Source: Streptococcus pantholopis
Lineage (GTDB): Bacteria > Bacillota > Bacilli > Lactobacillales > Streptococcaceae
Direction of reading: 5' to 3'
Length of the DNA stretch: 64,000 bases
NCBI RefSeq assembly: GCF_001642085.1
Contig: NZ_CP014699.1
Coordinates: 620,001 to 684,000, forward strand
In this document: one piece after another, positions 1 to 9,800 of the stretch
Numbering within the stretch: the stretch's first letter is position 1
How the letters are laid out: every line of letters starts with the position of its first letter
Made by a program: the position numbers and the translations under genes
The notes under the pieces: model-generated
Told to the model about the DNA's origin: nothing
The model's database searches: none
What the model saw: the letters and a program-made list of their open reading frames with translations, nothing else

Positions 1-427
1 AAATAACATTATGCCTTATATTACTCAGGTTGCGGTCGGAAAACTGAAGGAATTGAATGTTTTCGGCAATGATTATGATACATCTGATGGTACCGGTATC
101 CGCGATTATATACATGTTGTTGACTTAGCAGAAGGCCATGTTCTTGCTGTGAAAAACAATCTTAAACGAAAAGGAGCCAAGGTCTACAATTTAGGGACAG
201 GAAGTGGATACAGCGTTCTTGATTTGGTTAAAACGTTTGAAACCATCAATCAAGTAACGATTCCTTATACGATTAAAGCACGACGTGCCGGCGATATAGC
301 GATTTGCTATGCTGACCCGAGTAAGGCAAGGACAGAACTGGGCTGGACGGCTAAAAGAGACTTATCAGATATGGTAAGAGATGCCTGGAGATGGCAAAGC
401 CAAAATCCTGACGGCTATCAAAAATAA
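1..427 (+). CDS. galE: UDP-glucose 4-epimerase, C-terminal part (5' end outside window)
   Basis: This is the C-terminal ~141 residues of an extended short-chain dehydrogenase that interconverts UDP-glucose and UDP-galactose. The frame is open to the left edge, so the NAD-binding N-terminus lies outside the window. Visible family signatures are [14 protein letters not shown], the [16 protein letters not shown] block that contacts the nucleotide sugar, [12 protein letters not shown], and the terminal [13 protein letters not shown] segment. A strong terminator follows the stop, so it closes its transcription unit. Galactose epimerisation is also relevant to cell-surface polysaccharides, but nothing here links it to the later EPS locus. 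Confidence 0.93.
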   Translation, partial: NNIMPYITQVAVGKLKELNVFGNDYDTSDGTGIRDYIHVVDLAEGHVLAVKNNLKRKGAKVYNLGTGSGYSVLDLVKTFETINQVTIPYTIKARRAGDIAICYADPSKARTELGWTAKRDLSDMVRDAWRWQSQNPDGYQK

Positions 428-457
428 GTCTGGAGTTTCTGGCTGCAATAAAAAAGA

Positions 458-482
458 AAAACACGGCTTTGCCGTGTTTTTA
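458..482 (+). terminator. Rho-independent terminator after galE
   Basis: AAACACGGC and GCCGTGTTT form a perfect stem with a three-base loop, followed by a T run. It separates galE from the rapZ operon. The -10-like TATAAT just downstream (about 485-490) is a plausible rapZ promoter element. Confidence 0.85.
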
Positions 483-608
483 TGCTATAATGGAATTTAG
501 AACACAACGTATAGCTGGCTGACAGTAATAAGGCTGCTTCTCAGTCTGACAGACTGAGAGTTCTGCTAAAAACTGCAGTCAGCAACCATATCCAATAAGG
601 AGCGAAAT

Positions 609-1499
609 ATGCCTGATAATAAAACCAGTCTTGTGATTGTCACAGGAATGAGCGGTGCCGGAAAAACTGTTGCTATCCAGTCATTTGAAGATTTAGGCTA
701 TTTTACTATTGACAATATGCCGCCGGCTCTGGTTCCTAAATTTTTAGAACTGGCTGAGACAAGCGATGACAACGACAAAGTTGCTTTGGTTGTTGATATG
801 CGTAGCCGTCATTTTTTTAAAGAACTGCAGAATATTCTGGATGAAATCGAGCTGAATCCGGCGGTTGATTTGCGCATACTTTTTTTGGATGCGACAGACA
901 GCGAACTAGTCTCCCGCTATAAAGAAACCCGCCGCAGCCACCCGCTTGCCCCGGCTGGCCGCGTCATGGACGGAATCAAGATGGAACGAGAGCTTCTGGC
1001 TCCTTTAAAAAATTTAAGTCAGAACGTCGTCGATACAACGGATTTAACACCGCGGGCGCTGCGAAAAACGATTTCCGAACAGTTTTCCAGCGAGACAGAC
1101 CAATCTGCTTTTCGGATTGAAATCGTGAGTTTTGGCTTTAAATACGGTCTGCCCTTGGATGCTGACTTGGTCTTTGATGTCCGTTTCCTGCCTAATCCTT
1201 ATTATAATCCGCAAATGCGCGAACTGACTGGACTGGATCAGAAAGTCTTTGATTATGTCATGGCGCATGAATCCTCACAAAGCTTTTATCAGCACCTGCT
1301 GGACCTGCTTGTCCCTATTCTTCCGGCCTATCAGAAAGAAGGCAAATCTATTTTGACAATTGCAGTTGGCTGTACAGGCGGTCAGCACCGCAGCGTTGCC
1401 TTTGCCCACCGTTTAGCTGAAGAGCTCAAGACCAACTGGGCGGTTAACGAAAGCCATCGTGATAAAAACCGCCGTAAGGAGACCGTAAATCGCTCATGA
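609..1499 (+). CDS. rapZ: RNase adapter RapZ / YvcJ-type nucleotide-binding protein
   Basis: A 296-residue P-loop protein. Walker A is GMSGAGKT at residues 13-20, and the C-terminal domain carries the conserved [10 protein letters not shown] motif that in the family contributes to small-metabolite or RNA binding. In Enterobacteria RapZ directs RNase E to the GlmZ sRNA. In Firmicutes the YvcJ homologue binds and hydrolyses nucleotides, and its RNA role is less clear. It is the first gene of the classic rapZ-yvcK-whiA operon, and its stop overlaps the next start by 4 bp. The start ATG follows AAGGAGCGAAAT with good spacing. Length is normal. Confidence 0.95.
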   Translation: MPDNKTSLVIVTGMSGAGKTVAIQSFEDLGYFTIDNMPPALVPKFLELAETSDDNDKVALVVDMRSRHFFKELQNILDEIELNPAVDLRILFLDATDSELVSRYKETRRSHPLAPAGRVMDGIKMERELLAPLKNLSQNVVDTTDLTPRALRKTISEQFSSETDQSAFRIEIVSFGFKYGLPLDADLVFDVRFLPNPYYNPQMRELTGLDQKVFDYVMAHESSQSFYQHLLDLLVPILPAYQKEGKSILTIAVGCTGGQHRSVAFAHRLAEELKTNWAVNESHRDKNRRKETVNRS

Positions 1500-2473
1500 A
1501 AAAACCTAAAATAACTGTTATTGGAGGCGGAACCGGCATACCGGTTATTCTCAACAGTCTTCGTTTGGAAGATGTGGATATCACTGCAGTTGTAACTGTA
1601 GCCGATGATGGCGGTTCATCCGGTGAAATACGGTCAGCCATGCAGCTGACACCGCCGGGAGACCTGCGTAATGTTTTGGTCGCCATGAGTGATATGCCCA
1701 AATTTTATGAAAAAGTATTCCAATACCGCTTTAAAGAGCAAGATGGAGCTTTGGCCGGCCACCCTTTAGGGAATCTGATTATCGCCGGAATCTCTGAAAT
1801 GCAGGGGTCAACTTACCATGCAATTCAGCTTCTGACAAAATTTTTCCATATCACGGGGAAAATCTACCCTTCAAGTGAGCAGCCATTGACACTGCATGCC
1901 GTCTTTCAGGATGGCCACGAAGTCGTAGGAGAAAGTCAAATTGCAGACTATAAGGGGATGATTGATCACGTCTATGTGACCAATACCTATAATGATGAGG
2001 TGCCCAAAGCCAGCCGCAAAGTGGTAGAGGCCATTATGCAAAGCGATATGATCGTTCTTGGGCCTGGCTCGCTTTTTACCTCTATCTTGCCCAACTTAGT
2101 TATTCCCGAAATCAGACAGGCGCTTGTCGATACTGCAGCAGAAGTAGCATATGTCTGCAATATTATGACCCAGTATGGGGAAACTGAGCGTTTCACAGAT
2201 GCAGACCATGTTGCTGTTCTCAACCGTCACCTCGGGAAAGATGTCATTGACACTGTTTTGGTCAACGTTGAAAAAGTACCGCAGGACTATATGAATTCCA
2301 ATAAGTTTGATGAGTATCTGATTCAGGTTGAGCATGATTTTCAAGGCTTAAGCCAGACGGTGAAACGTGTGATTTCTTCAAATTTTCTGCGTTTAGAAAA
2401 CGGCGGAGCTTTCCATGACGGAGAATCTGTTGTCGAAGAATTGATGAATTTAGTAAGGATGCGAAAAAGATGA
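1496..2473 (+). CDS. yvcK: YvcK / gluconeogenesis factor (CofD-like family)
   Basis: A 325-residue protein of the YvcK/UPF0052 family, distantly related to the phospholactate transferase CofD. Visible motifs are VIGGGTGIP near the N-terminus, [10 protein letters not shown] around residue 40, HPLGNL and GPGSLFTS. In Bacillus and Listeria YvcK binds UDP-sugars and links carbon metabolism to peptidoglycan synthesis and cell shape. It is translationally coupled to rapZ (ATGA overlap) and to whiA (ATGA overlap), so the three proteins are probably made together. Confidence 0.95.
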   Translation: MKKPKITVIGGGTGIPVILNSLRLEDVDITAVVTVADDGGSSGEIRSAMQLTPPGDLRNVLVAMSDMPKFYEKVFQYRFKEQDGALAGHPLGNLIIAGISEMQGSTYHAIQLLTKFFHITGKIYPSSEQPLTLHAVFQDGHEVVGESQIADYKGMIDHVYVTNTYNDEVPKASRKVVEAIMQSDMIVLGPGSLFTSILPNLVIPEIRQALVDTAAEVAYVCNIMTQYGETERFTDADHVAVLNRHLGKDVIDTVLVNVEKVPQDYMNSNKFDEYLIQVEHDFQGLSQTVKRVISSNFLRLENGGAFHDGESVVEELMNLVRMRKR

Positions 2474-3381
2474 CCTTTACCCGGACAGTCAAGGAAGAGA
2501 TTCTAAGAGTACAGACAAACGACAAAAACGAATTGGCGGCAATTATCAAAATGTCCGGCAGTCTCAGTCTAACTGACCACAGCCTTAACTTATCCATAAC
2601 GACTGAGAACGCAAAGATTGCCAGATACATCTATGCTCTTATTGAAAGTATTTACCATACTGTACCTGAGGTCAGCTACCATCAAAAGCCTAATTTACGC
2701 AAAAATCGAATTTACACTGTATTATTGGCTCAGCATGTAGCAGAGCTGCTATCCGATCTGAAATTGGCCGATTCATTTTTTGGCCTTGCAACTGGGATTG
2801 AACCGCATATTTTAGATGATGATGAAGCCGGCCGCTTTTATTTGCGGGGGGTCTTTCTTGCTGCCGGAACTATTCGCGATCCTGAGTCAGGGAAGTATCA
2901 GCTGGAAATATTTTCAGTCTATCAGGATCATGCTGAGGATTTAGCCAATCTGCTGCACAAATTTATGCTGGATGCTAAAGTGATTAACCGTAAAAACGGA
3001 GCTGTAACTTATCTGCAGAAAGCAGAAGACATCATGGATTTTCTTATCCTAATCGGTGCAATGCAGGCGAAAGAAGTTTTTGAGGAAGCAAAGATAATGC
3101 GTGAAACACGCAATGATTTAAATCGTGCTAATAATGCAGAGACAGCCAATATTGCTAAAACGGTGGCAGCCAGCATGAAAACCATCAGCAATATCCTTAA
3201 AATAAAAGAGACCATCGGTTTTGAAGCACTGCCTGCCGAACTCAGGCAGGTTGCCCAAATCAGACTGGATCATCCGGACTATTCTCTGCAGGAAATCGCT
3301 GATAAATTGGAGACACCTCTAAGTAAAAGCGGTGTTAATCACCGTCTGCGCAAGATTAATAAATTAGCAGCTGAGCTGTAG
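2470..3381 (+). CDS. whiA: WhiA-family DNA-binding protein
   Basis: A 303-residue protein with the WhiA layout: an N-terminal degenerate LAGLIDADG homing-endonuclease fold (roughly residues 1-200) and a C-terminal helix-turn-helix (about 245-300, ending [14 protein letters not shown]). In Streptomyces WhiA is a sporulation regulator. In non-sporulating Firmicutes it affects cell division and chromosome segregation and does not act as a nuclease. It is the last gene of the rapZ-yvcK-whiA operon. No obvious terminator follows directly. Confidence 0.95.
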   Translation: MTFTRTVKEEILRVQTNDKNELAAIIKMSGSLSLTDHSLNLSITTENAKIARYIYALIESIYHTVPEVSYHQKPNLRKNRIYTVLLAQHVAELLSDLKLADSFFGLATGIEPHILDDDEAGRFYLRGVFLAAGTIRDPESGKYQLEIFSVYQDHAEDLANLLHKFMLDAKVINRKNGAVTYLQKAEDIMDFLILIGAMQAKEVFEEAKIMRETRNDLNRANNAETANIAKTVAASMKTISNILKIKETIGFEALPAELRQVAQIRLDHPDYSLQEIADKLETPLSKSGVNHRLRKINKLAAEL

Positions 3382-3511
3382 GAGTAATTTAAGGATGCTT
3401 TTTTGTTCTGCTGTACATACTATGTGAAGCACTAAGAGAAGGCAGGCATAAATGAGGTGCCAAAACCGCTTGATCTGCATTTAGACATGTTTATCGAAAG
3501 GAGAAAGCCAA

Positions 3512-4909
3512 ATGGGCTGTACAACAATTTTAGTGGGGAAGAAGGCAAGCTACGATGGCTCTGCCCTGATTGCCAGAACAGAGGATTCACAAAAGGGTAG
3601 TTTTTGCCCAAAAGCATTCAAGCTTATTCAGCCAAAGGATCAGCCTGCTGAATACCAGTCAGTTTTGTCATCATTTAGGCTGCCCTTGACCGAGGTGCCT
3701 CTGAGCTATACCTCTGTGCCAAATGCTCTTGCTGATGAAGGCATTTGGGGAGAAGCTGGGATTAATGAAGCGAATGTTGCCATGAGCGCAACTGAAACAA
3801 TTACCAGCAATGCGCGTGTGCTAGGTGCTGATCCTCTGGTTGCCTCTGGTATCGGAGAAGAAGATATGCTAACCTTAGTCTTGCCTTATATCCGATCAGC
3901 AAGAGAAGGGGTGGAGCGTCTGGGAGCCTTACTTGAAAAATACGGCACTTACGAGGCCAATGGTGTAGCCTTTGCCGATCTTAATGAGATTTGGTGGCTG
4001 GAAACCGTCGGAGGCCATCACTGGATTGCCCGCCGTGTGCCGGATGACTCTTATGTGACGAATCCTAACCAGCTGGGAATAGATTATTTCGAGTTTAATA
4101 ATCCTAAAGACTATCTCTATGCCAGTGATTTACGCCGATTTATTGAAAACCATCATTTGGACTTGACCTATACCCATGAGCATTTTAATCCGCGCTATGC
4201 TTTTGGCAGTCAAAGTGATAAAGACCGCCGTTATAATACACCGCGCTCATGGATTATTCAGCGTTTTTTAAATCCCGACATCCAGCAAGATCCTCAGTCT
4301 TTTTTCCTCCCTTGGTGTCAAAAACCTTATCGTAAAATAACGATAGAAGATATCAAATATGTCTTAAGCAGCCATTATCAGGATACCATTTACGATCCAT
4401 ACAGTTCTGCAGGCAGCCAGACGAGCCAGCGTCTTTTTCGTCCAATCGGGATTAACCGGACCAGTCAAACTGCTATCCTGCAGCTGCGTCCTGATCAGCC
4501 TCAGGAAACAAGCGGTATTCAGTGGCTGAGCTATGGCTCGATGCCATTTAATACCATGGTTCCTTTTTTCACTCAGGTAAGCACAACACCAGCTTATTTT
4601 GCAGAAACAGGAGAGAAAGTGACCACTGATAGTTTTTATTGGACTAATCGACTGATTGCTGCTCTGGCAGACAGCCACTATCAGGAGCATGAAGAGACTA
4701 TTATGGCTTATGTAGAGAAAACTATGGCACAAGGGCATGCCATGATTAATAAGGTTGATTGTGCTTTGGCTAATGGCCGCTCTGTCGATTTTGAAGCTGA
4801 AAACCAAGCAATGAGCGACTTTGTCGAAGAGGCTACTCAAAACCTGCTTAGTCAAATCCTTTTTAAAGCCAGCGAATTGATGACTAATCGCTTTTCTGCC
4901 AGCGATTAA
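3512..4909 (+). CDS. C69-family dipeptidase (PepDA type)
   Basis: A 465-residue N-terminal-nucleophile hydrolase. The N-terminus [17 protein letters not shown] gives the expected catalytic Cys at residue 3 followed by the family block [11 protein letters not shown]. No signal peptide is visible, so the enzyme should be cytoplasmic and cleave dipeptides from imported peptides. The family is common in lactobacilli and streptococci. The start ATG lies 6 bases after AAAGGAGAAAGCC. It is monocistronic: a terminator lies downstream and adcA has its own promoter. Confidence 0.9.
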   Translation: MGCTTILVGKKASYDGSALIARTEDSQKGSFCPKAFKLIQPKDQPAEYQSVLSSFRLPLTEVPLSYTSVPNALADEGIWGEAGINEANVAMSATETITSNARVLGADPLVASGIGEEDMLTLVLPYIRSAREGVERLGALLEKYGTYEANGVAFADLNEIWWLETVGGHHWIARRVPDDSYVTNPNQLGIDYFEFNNPKDYLYASDLRRFIENHHLDLTYTHEHFNPRYAFGSQSDKDRRYNTPRSWIIQRFLNPDIQQDPQSFFLPWCQKPYRKITIEDIKYVLSSHYQDTIYDPYSSAGSQTSQRLFRPIGINRTSQTAILQLRPDQPQETSGIQWLSYGSMPFNTMVPFFTQVSTTPAYFAETGEKVTTDSFYWTNRLIAALADSHYQEHEETIMAYVEKTMAQGHAMINKVDCALANGRSVDFEAENQAMSDFVEEATQNLLSQILFKASELMTNRFSASD

Positions 4910-4963
4910 AAGTTCAAAACTAGGTGAGGCAGACTGCTTTCTATTTCTAAATTAGATAATCAG

Positions 4964-4990
4964 AAACCAGCATCGTGTGCTGGTTTTTGA
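4964..4990 (+). terminator. Terminator after dipeptidase gene
   Basis: AAACCAGCA and TGCTGGTTT form a 9-bp stem, followed by T residues. Confidence 0.8.
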
Positions 4991-5075
4991 TTATCGCTGA
5001 TTTTCTTGCTATTTGGGGAACTGTTTGGCGCTGTTTGTCTTTAAAACTATTTTTTAGGATTTAAATAAAAAAATA

Positions 5076-5104
5076 GTGACAAACCGAAAAAGTTTTGCTA
5101 TACT
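5076..5104 (+). promoter_or_regulatory. adcA promoter
   Basis: A -35-like GTGACA (5076-5081) and -10 TATACT (5099-5104) are separated by 17 bases, directly in front of the zinc operators. The last base of the -10 is the first base of the upstream AdcR-type site. Confidence 0.65.
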
Positions 5105-5130
5105 TAACTGGTAAACAATTAACTGGTTAA
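5104..5130 (+). promoter_or_regulatory. Two adjacent AdcR-type zinc operators
   Basis: TTAACTGGTAAA (5104-5115) and TTAACTGGTTAA (5119-5130) are two copies of the TTAACYRGTTAA operator recognised by the zinc-responsive MarR repressor AdcR in streptococci. The second copy is close to perfect and the first has one mismatch in its right half. They start at the promoter -10 and run to the ribosome-binding site, so zinc-AdcR would block transcription of adcA when zinc is sufficient. AdcR itself is not encoded in this window. Confidence 0.88.
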
Positions 5131-5145
5131 CAAAAAGGAGGCCTT

Positions 5146-6654
5146 ATGAAAAAGCAATTGGTATGGCTGCTGAGTTTCGTCAGCTTGTTTTTAATCGGTT
5201 CAGCAGTATCAGTCAGAGCTGTTTTTGCAGATGAAAAACTGAATCTTGTGACAACTTTTTATCCTGTCCATGAGTTTACTAAAGCTGTTGTAGGAGATGA
5301 GGGGAAGGTTACAATGTTGATTAAAGCAGGTACAGAGCCGCATGACTTTGAACCGACCACCAAAAATGTGACAACTATCTCTGATGCAGATGTTTTCGTT
5401 TATTTGGATGAGAATATGGAGACTTGGGTACCAGATGTCAAAAAATCTTTAGATTTAGATAAGCAGACCGTTATCAAGGCGACCGGAGATATGCTGCTTA
5501 TGGCAGGCAGTGAAGAAGGTGAAGAAGAAGGACATGAGGGACACTCTCACGCATACGATCCGCATGTCTGGCTCTCACCAAAGCGGGCTGTAACTCTTGT
5601 GGAGAATATCCGCGACAGCTTAATTAAAAAATATCCGGATAAGAGCGCTGTTTTTACTGACAATGCTGCAGCCTATATTGAAAAACTTAAGAGCTTAGAC
5701 CAAGATTATACGGAAGCTCTATCGCAGGCTAAACAAACGAGTTTTGTAACCCAGCATGCTGCTTTTGGCTATTTAGCATTAGATTACGGTCTGGAACAAA
5801 TCCCTATTACCGGTGTTTCAGCTGAGACTGAACCCAGCGCTAAACGTCTGGCCAGCTTGACAAAATATGTTAAAAAGTACGATATCAAATATATTTATTT
5901 TGAGGAAAATGCTTCCAGCAAGGTTGCAAAAACATTAGCTGATGAAGTCGGAGTTAAAACTCAAGTGCTCAATCCTCTGGAAAGTTTGAGTAAGAAACAA
6001 ATCGAAGCAGGAGAAGACTATTTTTCTATTATGCAGGCCAATCTCAAAGCTCTGCGATTAACAACAGATGTTTCCGGCAAGACCATTAAGGCCGAAAAGG
6101 ATACTGAAAAAACAGTGGCCAACGGCTACTTTGATGATGATGATGTAACCAACCGTTCTCTTAAGAACTGGCAAGGTGAATGGCAGTCTGTCTACCCTTA
6201 TTTGACAGATGGTACACTGGATGAAGTATGGGATTATAAGGCAAAGGCAAATAAAGATATGTCTGCCCAAGAGTATAAAGCTTACTATACAACCGGCTAT
6301 CAGACTGATGTTGAAAAAATCACAATTGATGGCAAGAAAAAAACAATCACTTTCCAGCAAAACGGTCAAGAACACACTTATACCTATAAATATAAAGGAT
6401 ATGAGATTTTGACTTATAAAAAGGGAAACAGAGGCGTGCGTTATCTTTTTGAAGCAACAGACGATAATGCAGGAGAATTCAAATATGTCCAATTCAGCGA
6501 CCATGGCATCACCAGTCAAAAAGCGGAGCACTTCCACCTCTACTGGGGCGGAGAAAGTCAAGAAAAGCTGCTGGAAGAGCTGGAAAACTGGCCGACATAT
6601 TATCCGGCAGATTTAAGCGGCCGGGAAATCGCTCAGGAAATTATAGCACACTAA
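5146..6654 (+). CDS. adcA: Zinc ABC transporter substrate-binding protein with C-terminal ZinT domain
   Basis: A 502-residue two-domain zinc-binding protein. The N-terminal cluster A-I domain (about 30-315) has the ligand His66 in EPHDFEP, a His/Glu-rich loop at 122-140 (HEGHSHAYDPH) and TQHAAFGYLALDYG. The C-terminal ZinT domain (about 320-502) ends with KAEHFHLYWGG and WPTYYPADLSGREIAQE. It captures zinc for the AdcBC permease, which is not in this window. Oddly, the leader (residues 1-28, ending AVFA) has no lipobox cysteine, unlike pneumococcal AdcA, so signal peptidase I cleavage and release or non-lipid retention is predicted. Start is supported by AAAGGAGGCC. Regulation is by the two operators upstream. 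Confidence 0.95.
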   Translation: MKKQLVWLLSFVSLFLIGSAVSVRAVFADEKLNLVTTFYPVHEFTKAVVGDEGKVTMLIKAGTEPHDFEPTTKNVTTISDADVFVYLDENMETWVPDVKKSLDLDKQTVIKATGDMLLMAGSEEGEEEGHEGHSHAYDPHVWLSPKRAVTLVENIRDSLIKKYPDKSAVFTDNAAAYIEKLKSLDQDYTEALSQAKQTSFVTQHAAFGYLALDYGLEQIPITGVSAETEPSAKRLASLTKYVKKYDIKYIYFEENASSKVAKTLADEVGVKTQVLNPLESLSKKQIEAGEDYFSIMQANLKALRLTTDVSGKTIKAEKDTEKTVANGYFDDDDVTNRSLKNWQGEWQSVYPYLTDGTLDEVWDYKAKANKDMSAQEYKAYYTTGYQTDVEKITIDGKKKTITFQQNGQEHTYTYKYKGYEILTYKKGNRGVRYLFEATDDNAGEFKYVQFSDHGITSQKAEHFHLYWGGESQEKLLEELENWPTYYPADLSGREIAQEIIAH

Positions 6655-6670
6655 AGCCTGAAATAAACAA

Positions 6671-6699
6671 AAGTCTGGAACTCTTGTTCCAGACTTTTT
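6671..6699 (+). terminator. Terminator after adcA
   Basis: AAGTCTGGAA and TTCCAGACTT form a 10-bp stem with a 6-base loop, followed by a T run. Confidence 0.88.
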
Positions 6700-6982
6700 G
6701 ACTGCAAATTTTTCTGAAGGACGCCTCGCTGCTTTATCCATTATTGACTGTTGGAAGCTCTGCCAGCTGAGCAGTGATGATGCGTTTCTTAGAATAACGT
6801 AAAAAAGTTCTGCCTGCTGAGAGTATGGGCTGGCTTATGCTATACCGCCAGACGTTTCTTTTACTTCTACAATCTGAAAAACCAGGCGGAATGTGTTTTT
6901 CATTTTAATTTTACACTTTTATTTACCCATTTTTTCTGCTTGTGGTATATTATAGTAAAAAGCAGAAATGGGGGATTGTTTT
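6700..6982. other. Intergenic region before oxidoreductase gene
   Basis: No open frame is visible over these ~280 bases. The only signal seen is an AT-rich promoter-like TATATTATA about 25-35 bases before the next start, and a GGGGGA ribosome-binding site at 6970-6975. Confidence 0.5.
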
Positions 6983-7951
6983 ATGAAAGCAGCCGTTGTT
7001 TATCAGCCCGGCGGACCTGAAGCTCTTGTGGTAGAAGAGAGAGAGAAGCCAGAACTTAAGGAAGGCTGGAGTTTAGTTGAAATTTTAGGTTTTGGTCTCA
7101 ATCATTCAGAAATTTTCACCAGGCAGGGCCTGTCTCCCAGTGTTACTTTTCCCCGCATCTTAGGGATCGAATGTGTCGGTCAAATCGCGGAAACCACATC
7201 TGATGACTTTCAGATCGGTCAGACAGTTATTTCAATTATGGGAGAAATGGGCCGGGATTTTGATGGTTCATATGCAGAATACACCCTGCTGCCAAATAGC
7301 CAAATTTACCCTGTAGAGAGCCAGCTTCCTCTGGAGCAGCTGGTCGCTTTGCCGGAGACTTATTACACTGCTTATGGAGCGCTGAAAAACCTGCAAATCA
7401 AGGCCGGTGATACCACTCTTATTCGAGGAGCTGCATCGGGAGTAGGTATTGCCATGCTGAGATTAATAAAGGCTAAGTTTCCGAATAATCAGGTTTACGG
7501 CAGCAGCCGCAGCTTATTAAAAGAAAAGGAACTTCTGCAAAAAGGTTTTGATGGTATCATTGTTGATCAGCAAAATACATTGCAGACATCACGGAGCTTT
7601 GATAAGATTTTAGAGCTGATTGGACCGGCTTCGATCAAAGACTCTTTCAGTCATATTAATGAACATGGCATTGTCTGTTCTAATGGTCAGCTTGGCGGGA
7701 AGTGGTATTTAGAAGAATTTGATCCGATTATGGAACTCAAAAACAACAGCTATCTGACCAGCTTTTATTCCGGCATTGTCAGCCAAAAAGGGATACAGGA
7801 ACTGCTGGATTATGTCAGTCAATATCATGTTGATGTCCGGCCCGAAAAAATTTTTTCACTGGAGCAGATTGCTGAGGCACATAGCTATCTGGAAAGCCGC
7901 TCAGGATTAGGCAAAGTGATCGTTCTTAACCAAATTGTAAAAGACAGTTAA
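6983..7951 (+). CDS. Zinc-type MDR alcohol dehydrogenase / quinone oxidoreductase-like protein
   Basis: A 322-residue member of the medium-chain dehydrogenase/reductase superfamily. It has the GroES-like N-terminal half (MKAAVVYQPGGPEAL, GFGLNHSEIFTRQG, PRILGIECVG) and a Rossmann half with RGAASGVGIAMLRLIKA at about 150. The residues that bind catalytic zinc in alcohol dehydrogenases are not evident, which fits the NADPH:quinone oxidoreductase branch. Physiological substrate is unknown. ATG at 6983 is preferred because GGGGGA lies 7 bases upstream; an earlier in-frame ATG at 6968 has no usable ribosome-binding site. A terminator overlaps the stop codon, so it is monocistronic. Confidence 0.85.
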   Translation: MKAAVVYQPGGPEALVVEEREKPELKEGWSLVEILGFGLNHSEIFTRQGLSPSVTFPRILGIECVGQIAETTSDDFQIGQTVISIMGEMGRDFDGSYAEYTLLPNSQIYPVESQLPLEQLVALPETYYTAYGALKNLQIKAGDTTLIRGAASGVGIAMLRLIKAKFPNNQVYGSSRSLLKEKELLQKGFDGIIVDQQNTLQTSRSFDKILELIGPASIKDSFSHINEHGIVCSNGQLGGKWYLEEFDPIMELKNNSYLTSFYSGIVSQKGIQELLDYVSQYHVDVRPEKIFSLEQIAEAHSYLESRSGLGKVIVLNQIVKDS

Positions 7952-7967
7952 CGGACTGTCTTTTTTG
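7939..7967 (+). terminator. Terminator after MDR oxidoreductase
   Basis: AAAGACAGT and ACTGTCTTT form the stem around the stop codon, followed by six or more T residues. Confidence 0.85.
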
Positions 7968-8160
7968 TTTAATAAAAAAATAAGAAAAAGGCTGTATTCT
8001 AATAAACATGATTTCATTCATTCAGCGGTTATTCAGACAAAATCAAAAGGTTATGGCTGTATAACAAGCCTAAGATATATTTGAAAAGCGCCTTGTGCAA
8101 TCAGACAAATCCGCCATTGAGGCAAGGACAGGAAAATTTTTTGAATACACTGAATAGTCG

Positions 8161-8185
8161 TATAATGTTTGATTTAGTTAACTAA
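8161..8185 (+). promoter_or_regulatory. Promoter -10 with perfect palindromic operator before VTC gene
   Basis: TATAAT at 8161-8166 is followed eight bases later by TTAGTTAACTAA (8174-8185), a perfect 12-bp palindrome. Its position over the likely transcription start suggests a repressor operator. It is not the AdcR sequence. Which regulator binds is unknown. Confidence 0.5.
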
Positions 8186-8213
8186 TTGTTGTTAGAAATA
8201 AAGGAGAATGAAC

Positions 8214-8951
8214 ATGGTTAAAGAACTTGAAACCAGTTTTAAACGTATTGAAACAAAATATATTGTAGACGCAGAAAATGTTTCTGCCTTGCTAACTGAT
8301 TTGAAAGAATATCTAGTCGAAGATGATTTTCCCAGATCCACTATTTCCAATATCTATTTTGATAATCAGGATTTTCAAGTTATACGTGATTCTATAGACA
8401 AAAAAAACGGCCGCGAAAAAATTCGGATGCGCACATATGCGGATAATCCAACAGCAACCAGCCGCGTTTTCCTTGAACTGAAGAAAAAAGATGCTGAAGG
8501 TATCGGTCACAAGTACCGCATCGCATCAGACTTATCTTCGGTTCTTCGGTTCATGGAAGATGGGAGAACAACCAATGCAACGGTTGACGACAAAGAGCTC
8601 ATTAATGAGCTGACGGCTTTAAAAGAACGTTACACTGACTTGATGCCCAAAATGTATATCTATTATGAGCGCTATTCTTTAAAAGAAAAACACTCTATTG
8701 AAGGCTATCCTCAAACAAAAGTTCGGGTTACAATTGATCAGAATTTAATTTACCGCGACTATGATGTCACCATGCTGACAGAACATTATGGGAGAGATTT
8801 AGTCGGGGAAGGGAAAGTGATTATGGAAATTAAGGCACCTGGTGAACAGCCGGAATGGCTTCAGGAAATTTTAAAAAAACATCAGCTTGAACCGGCTTCT
8901 TTTTCAAAATACGGCACAGCTTACCGCAAGTCTCAAGGAATTTTGCAATAG
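8214..8951 (+). CDS. VTC domain-containing (polyphosphate polymerase-like) protein
   Basis: A 245-residue cytoplasmic protein of the VTC family, the CYTH-like tunnel fold that in yeast Vtc4 makes polyphosphate. Basic and acidic tunnel strands are visible: FKRIETKYIVD, IYFDNQDFQVI, KIRMRTY, FLELKKK, YERYSLK, VRVTIDQNLIYRDYD, VIMEIKAPG and SFSKYGTAYRK. Bacterial VTC proteins paired with DUF4956 are widespread, but their product is unproven. ATG 8214 is chosen over 8208 because GGAG at 8203-8206 is then at normal spacing. The DUF4956 gene follows in the same orientation after 134 bases. Control by the upstream palindrome is likely. Confidence 0.87.
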   Translation: MVKELETSFKRIETKYIVDAENVSALLTDLKEYLVEDDFPRSTISNIYFDNQDFQVIRDSIDKKNGREKIRMRTYADNPTATSRVFLELKKKDAEGIGHKYRIASDLSSVLRFMEDGRTTNATVDDKELINELTALKERYTDLMPKMYIYYERYSLKEKHSIEGYPQTKVRVTIDQNLIYRDYDVTMLTEHYGRDLVGEGKVIMEIKAPGEQPEWLQEILKKHQLEPASFSKYGTAYRKSQGILQ

Positions 8952-9085
8952 AAGCGCCTGATTTACTGTTCAAATCACTATAGAGTTGTATCGCTCTAGC
9001 ACTATTGATCAGCCAGGTAAAGGGCTTTACTTGCTACAGAACTGTATGGGCTTGAACTTAACAAGAAAGAAAGGACAGCAGAAAA

Positions 9086-9769
9086 ATGACAGATTTATTT
9101 GACAGTGTTTACACACAGACAACAGCAGCAGTTGAACCACGAATGCTTTTCTTATCTTTGGTAACCAGTCTTATCTTAGGAGCAGCTCTAGCCTGGGTTT
9201 ACAAATATCGTACTTTTTATACGAAAGAATTCGTTGCCACTCTGATTTTACTGCCAAGTATTATCAGTTTAATTATCTTTTTGGTTAACGGCAGTTTAGG
9301 AACCAGTGTGGCGGTTGCAGGGACTTTCAGCTTGGTTCGCTTCCGTTCAGCAGCTGGAGGTGCCAGAGAATTGCTTTCACTCTTTCTGGCCATGGCAATC
9401 GGTCTGACGGTAGGTATGGGCTATCTTTTGCTGGCACTACTGTCAACGGCACTTTTTCTTATTATTTGGCTGCTTATGGAAAAATTTTCTTTGCTCAACA
9501 GCAAACAAACCAGACGGTATCTAACGGTAGAGGTACCAAAAGAAAAGGAAGAAGAAATACGAATCAGCACTGTCCTCAAGAACAGCTGCAGCAGCTCAGA
9601 CCTTATTTCTGTCAGCAGTTCTAAGGAAGGCAGCTACTTGCGCTTAGATTATGAGGTTGATTTAAAAGATGGTGTGGACGATTATTATTTAACTAATCAG
9701 CTGATTCACAGTGTTAACCGCATTGACCTCTCTCTGAGTAAAAAACCTAAGAAGAAAAAGAATCTTTAA
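9086..9769 (+). CDS. DUF4956 membrane protein
   Basis: A 227-residue protein with about four N-terminal membrane segments (roughly 22-40, 49-68, 75-100 and 105-130) and a soluble C-terminal ferredoxin-like region ending in a lysine-rich tail (KKPKKKKNL). The conserved VAGTFSLVRFRSAAGGARELLSLFLAMAIGL block between membrane segments is characteristic of DUF4956. Genome neighbourhoods repeatedly join this family to VTC proteins, and it may form the membrane partner or channel. No enzymatic residues are recognised. Function inferred only from association. Confidence 0.85.
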   Translation: MTDLFDSVYTQTTAAVEPRMLFLSLVTSLILGAALAWVYKYRTFYTKEFVATLILLPSIISLIIFLVNGSLGTSVAVAGTFSLVRFRSAAGGARELLSLFLAMAIGLTVGMGYLLLALLSTALFLIIWLLMEKFSLLNSKQTRRYLTVEVPKEKEEEIRISTVLKNSCSSSDLISVSSSKEGSYLRLDYEVDLKDGVDDYYLTNQLIHSVNRIDLSLSKKPKKKKNL

Positions 9770-9800
9770 TGATTTTCTATATTTCTAGTTAAGAAATGAA

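Noticed and set aside
4364..4855. Long minus-strand frame inside the dipeptidase gene
   Set aside because: No ribosome-binding site or recognisable protein; it is fully contained in a well-supported gene.
6058..6561. Hydrophobic minus-strand frame inside adcA
   Set aside because: Shadow frame of the ZinT domain; no start signals.
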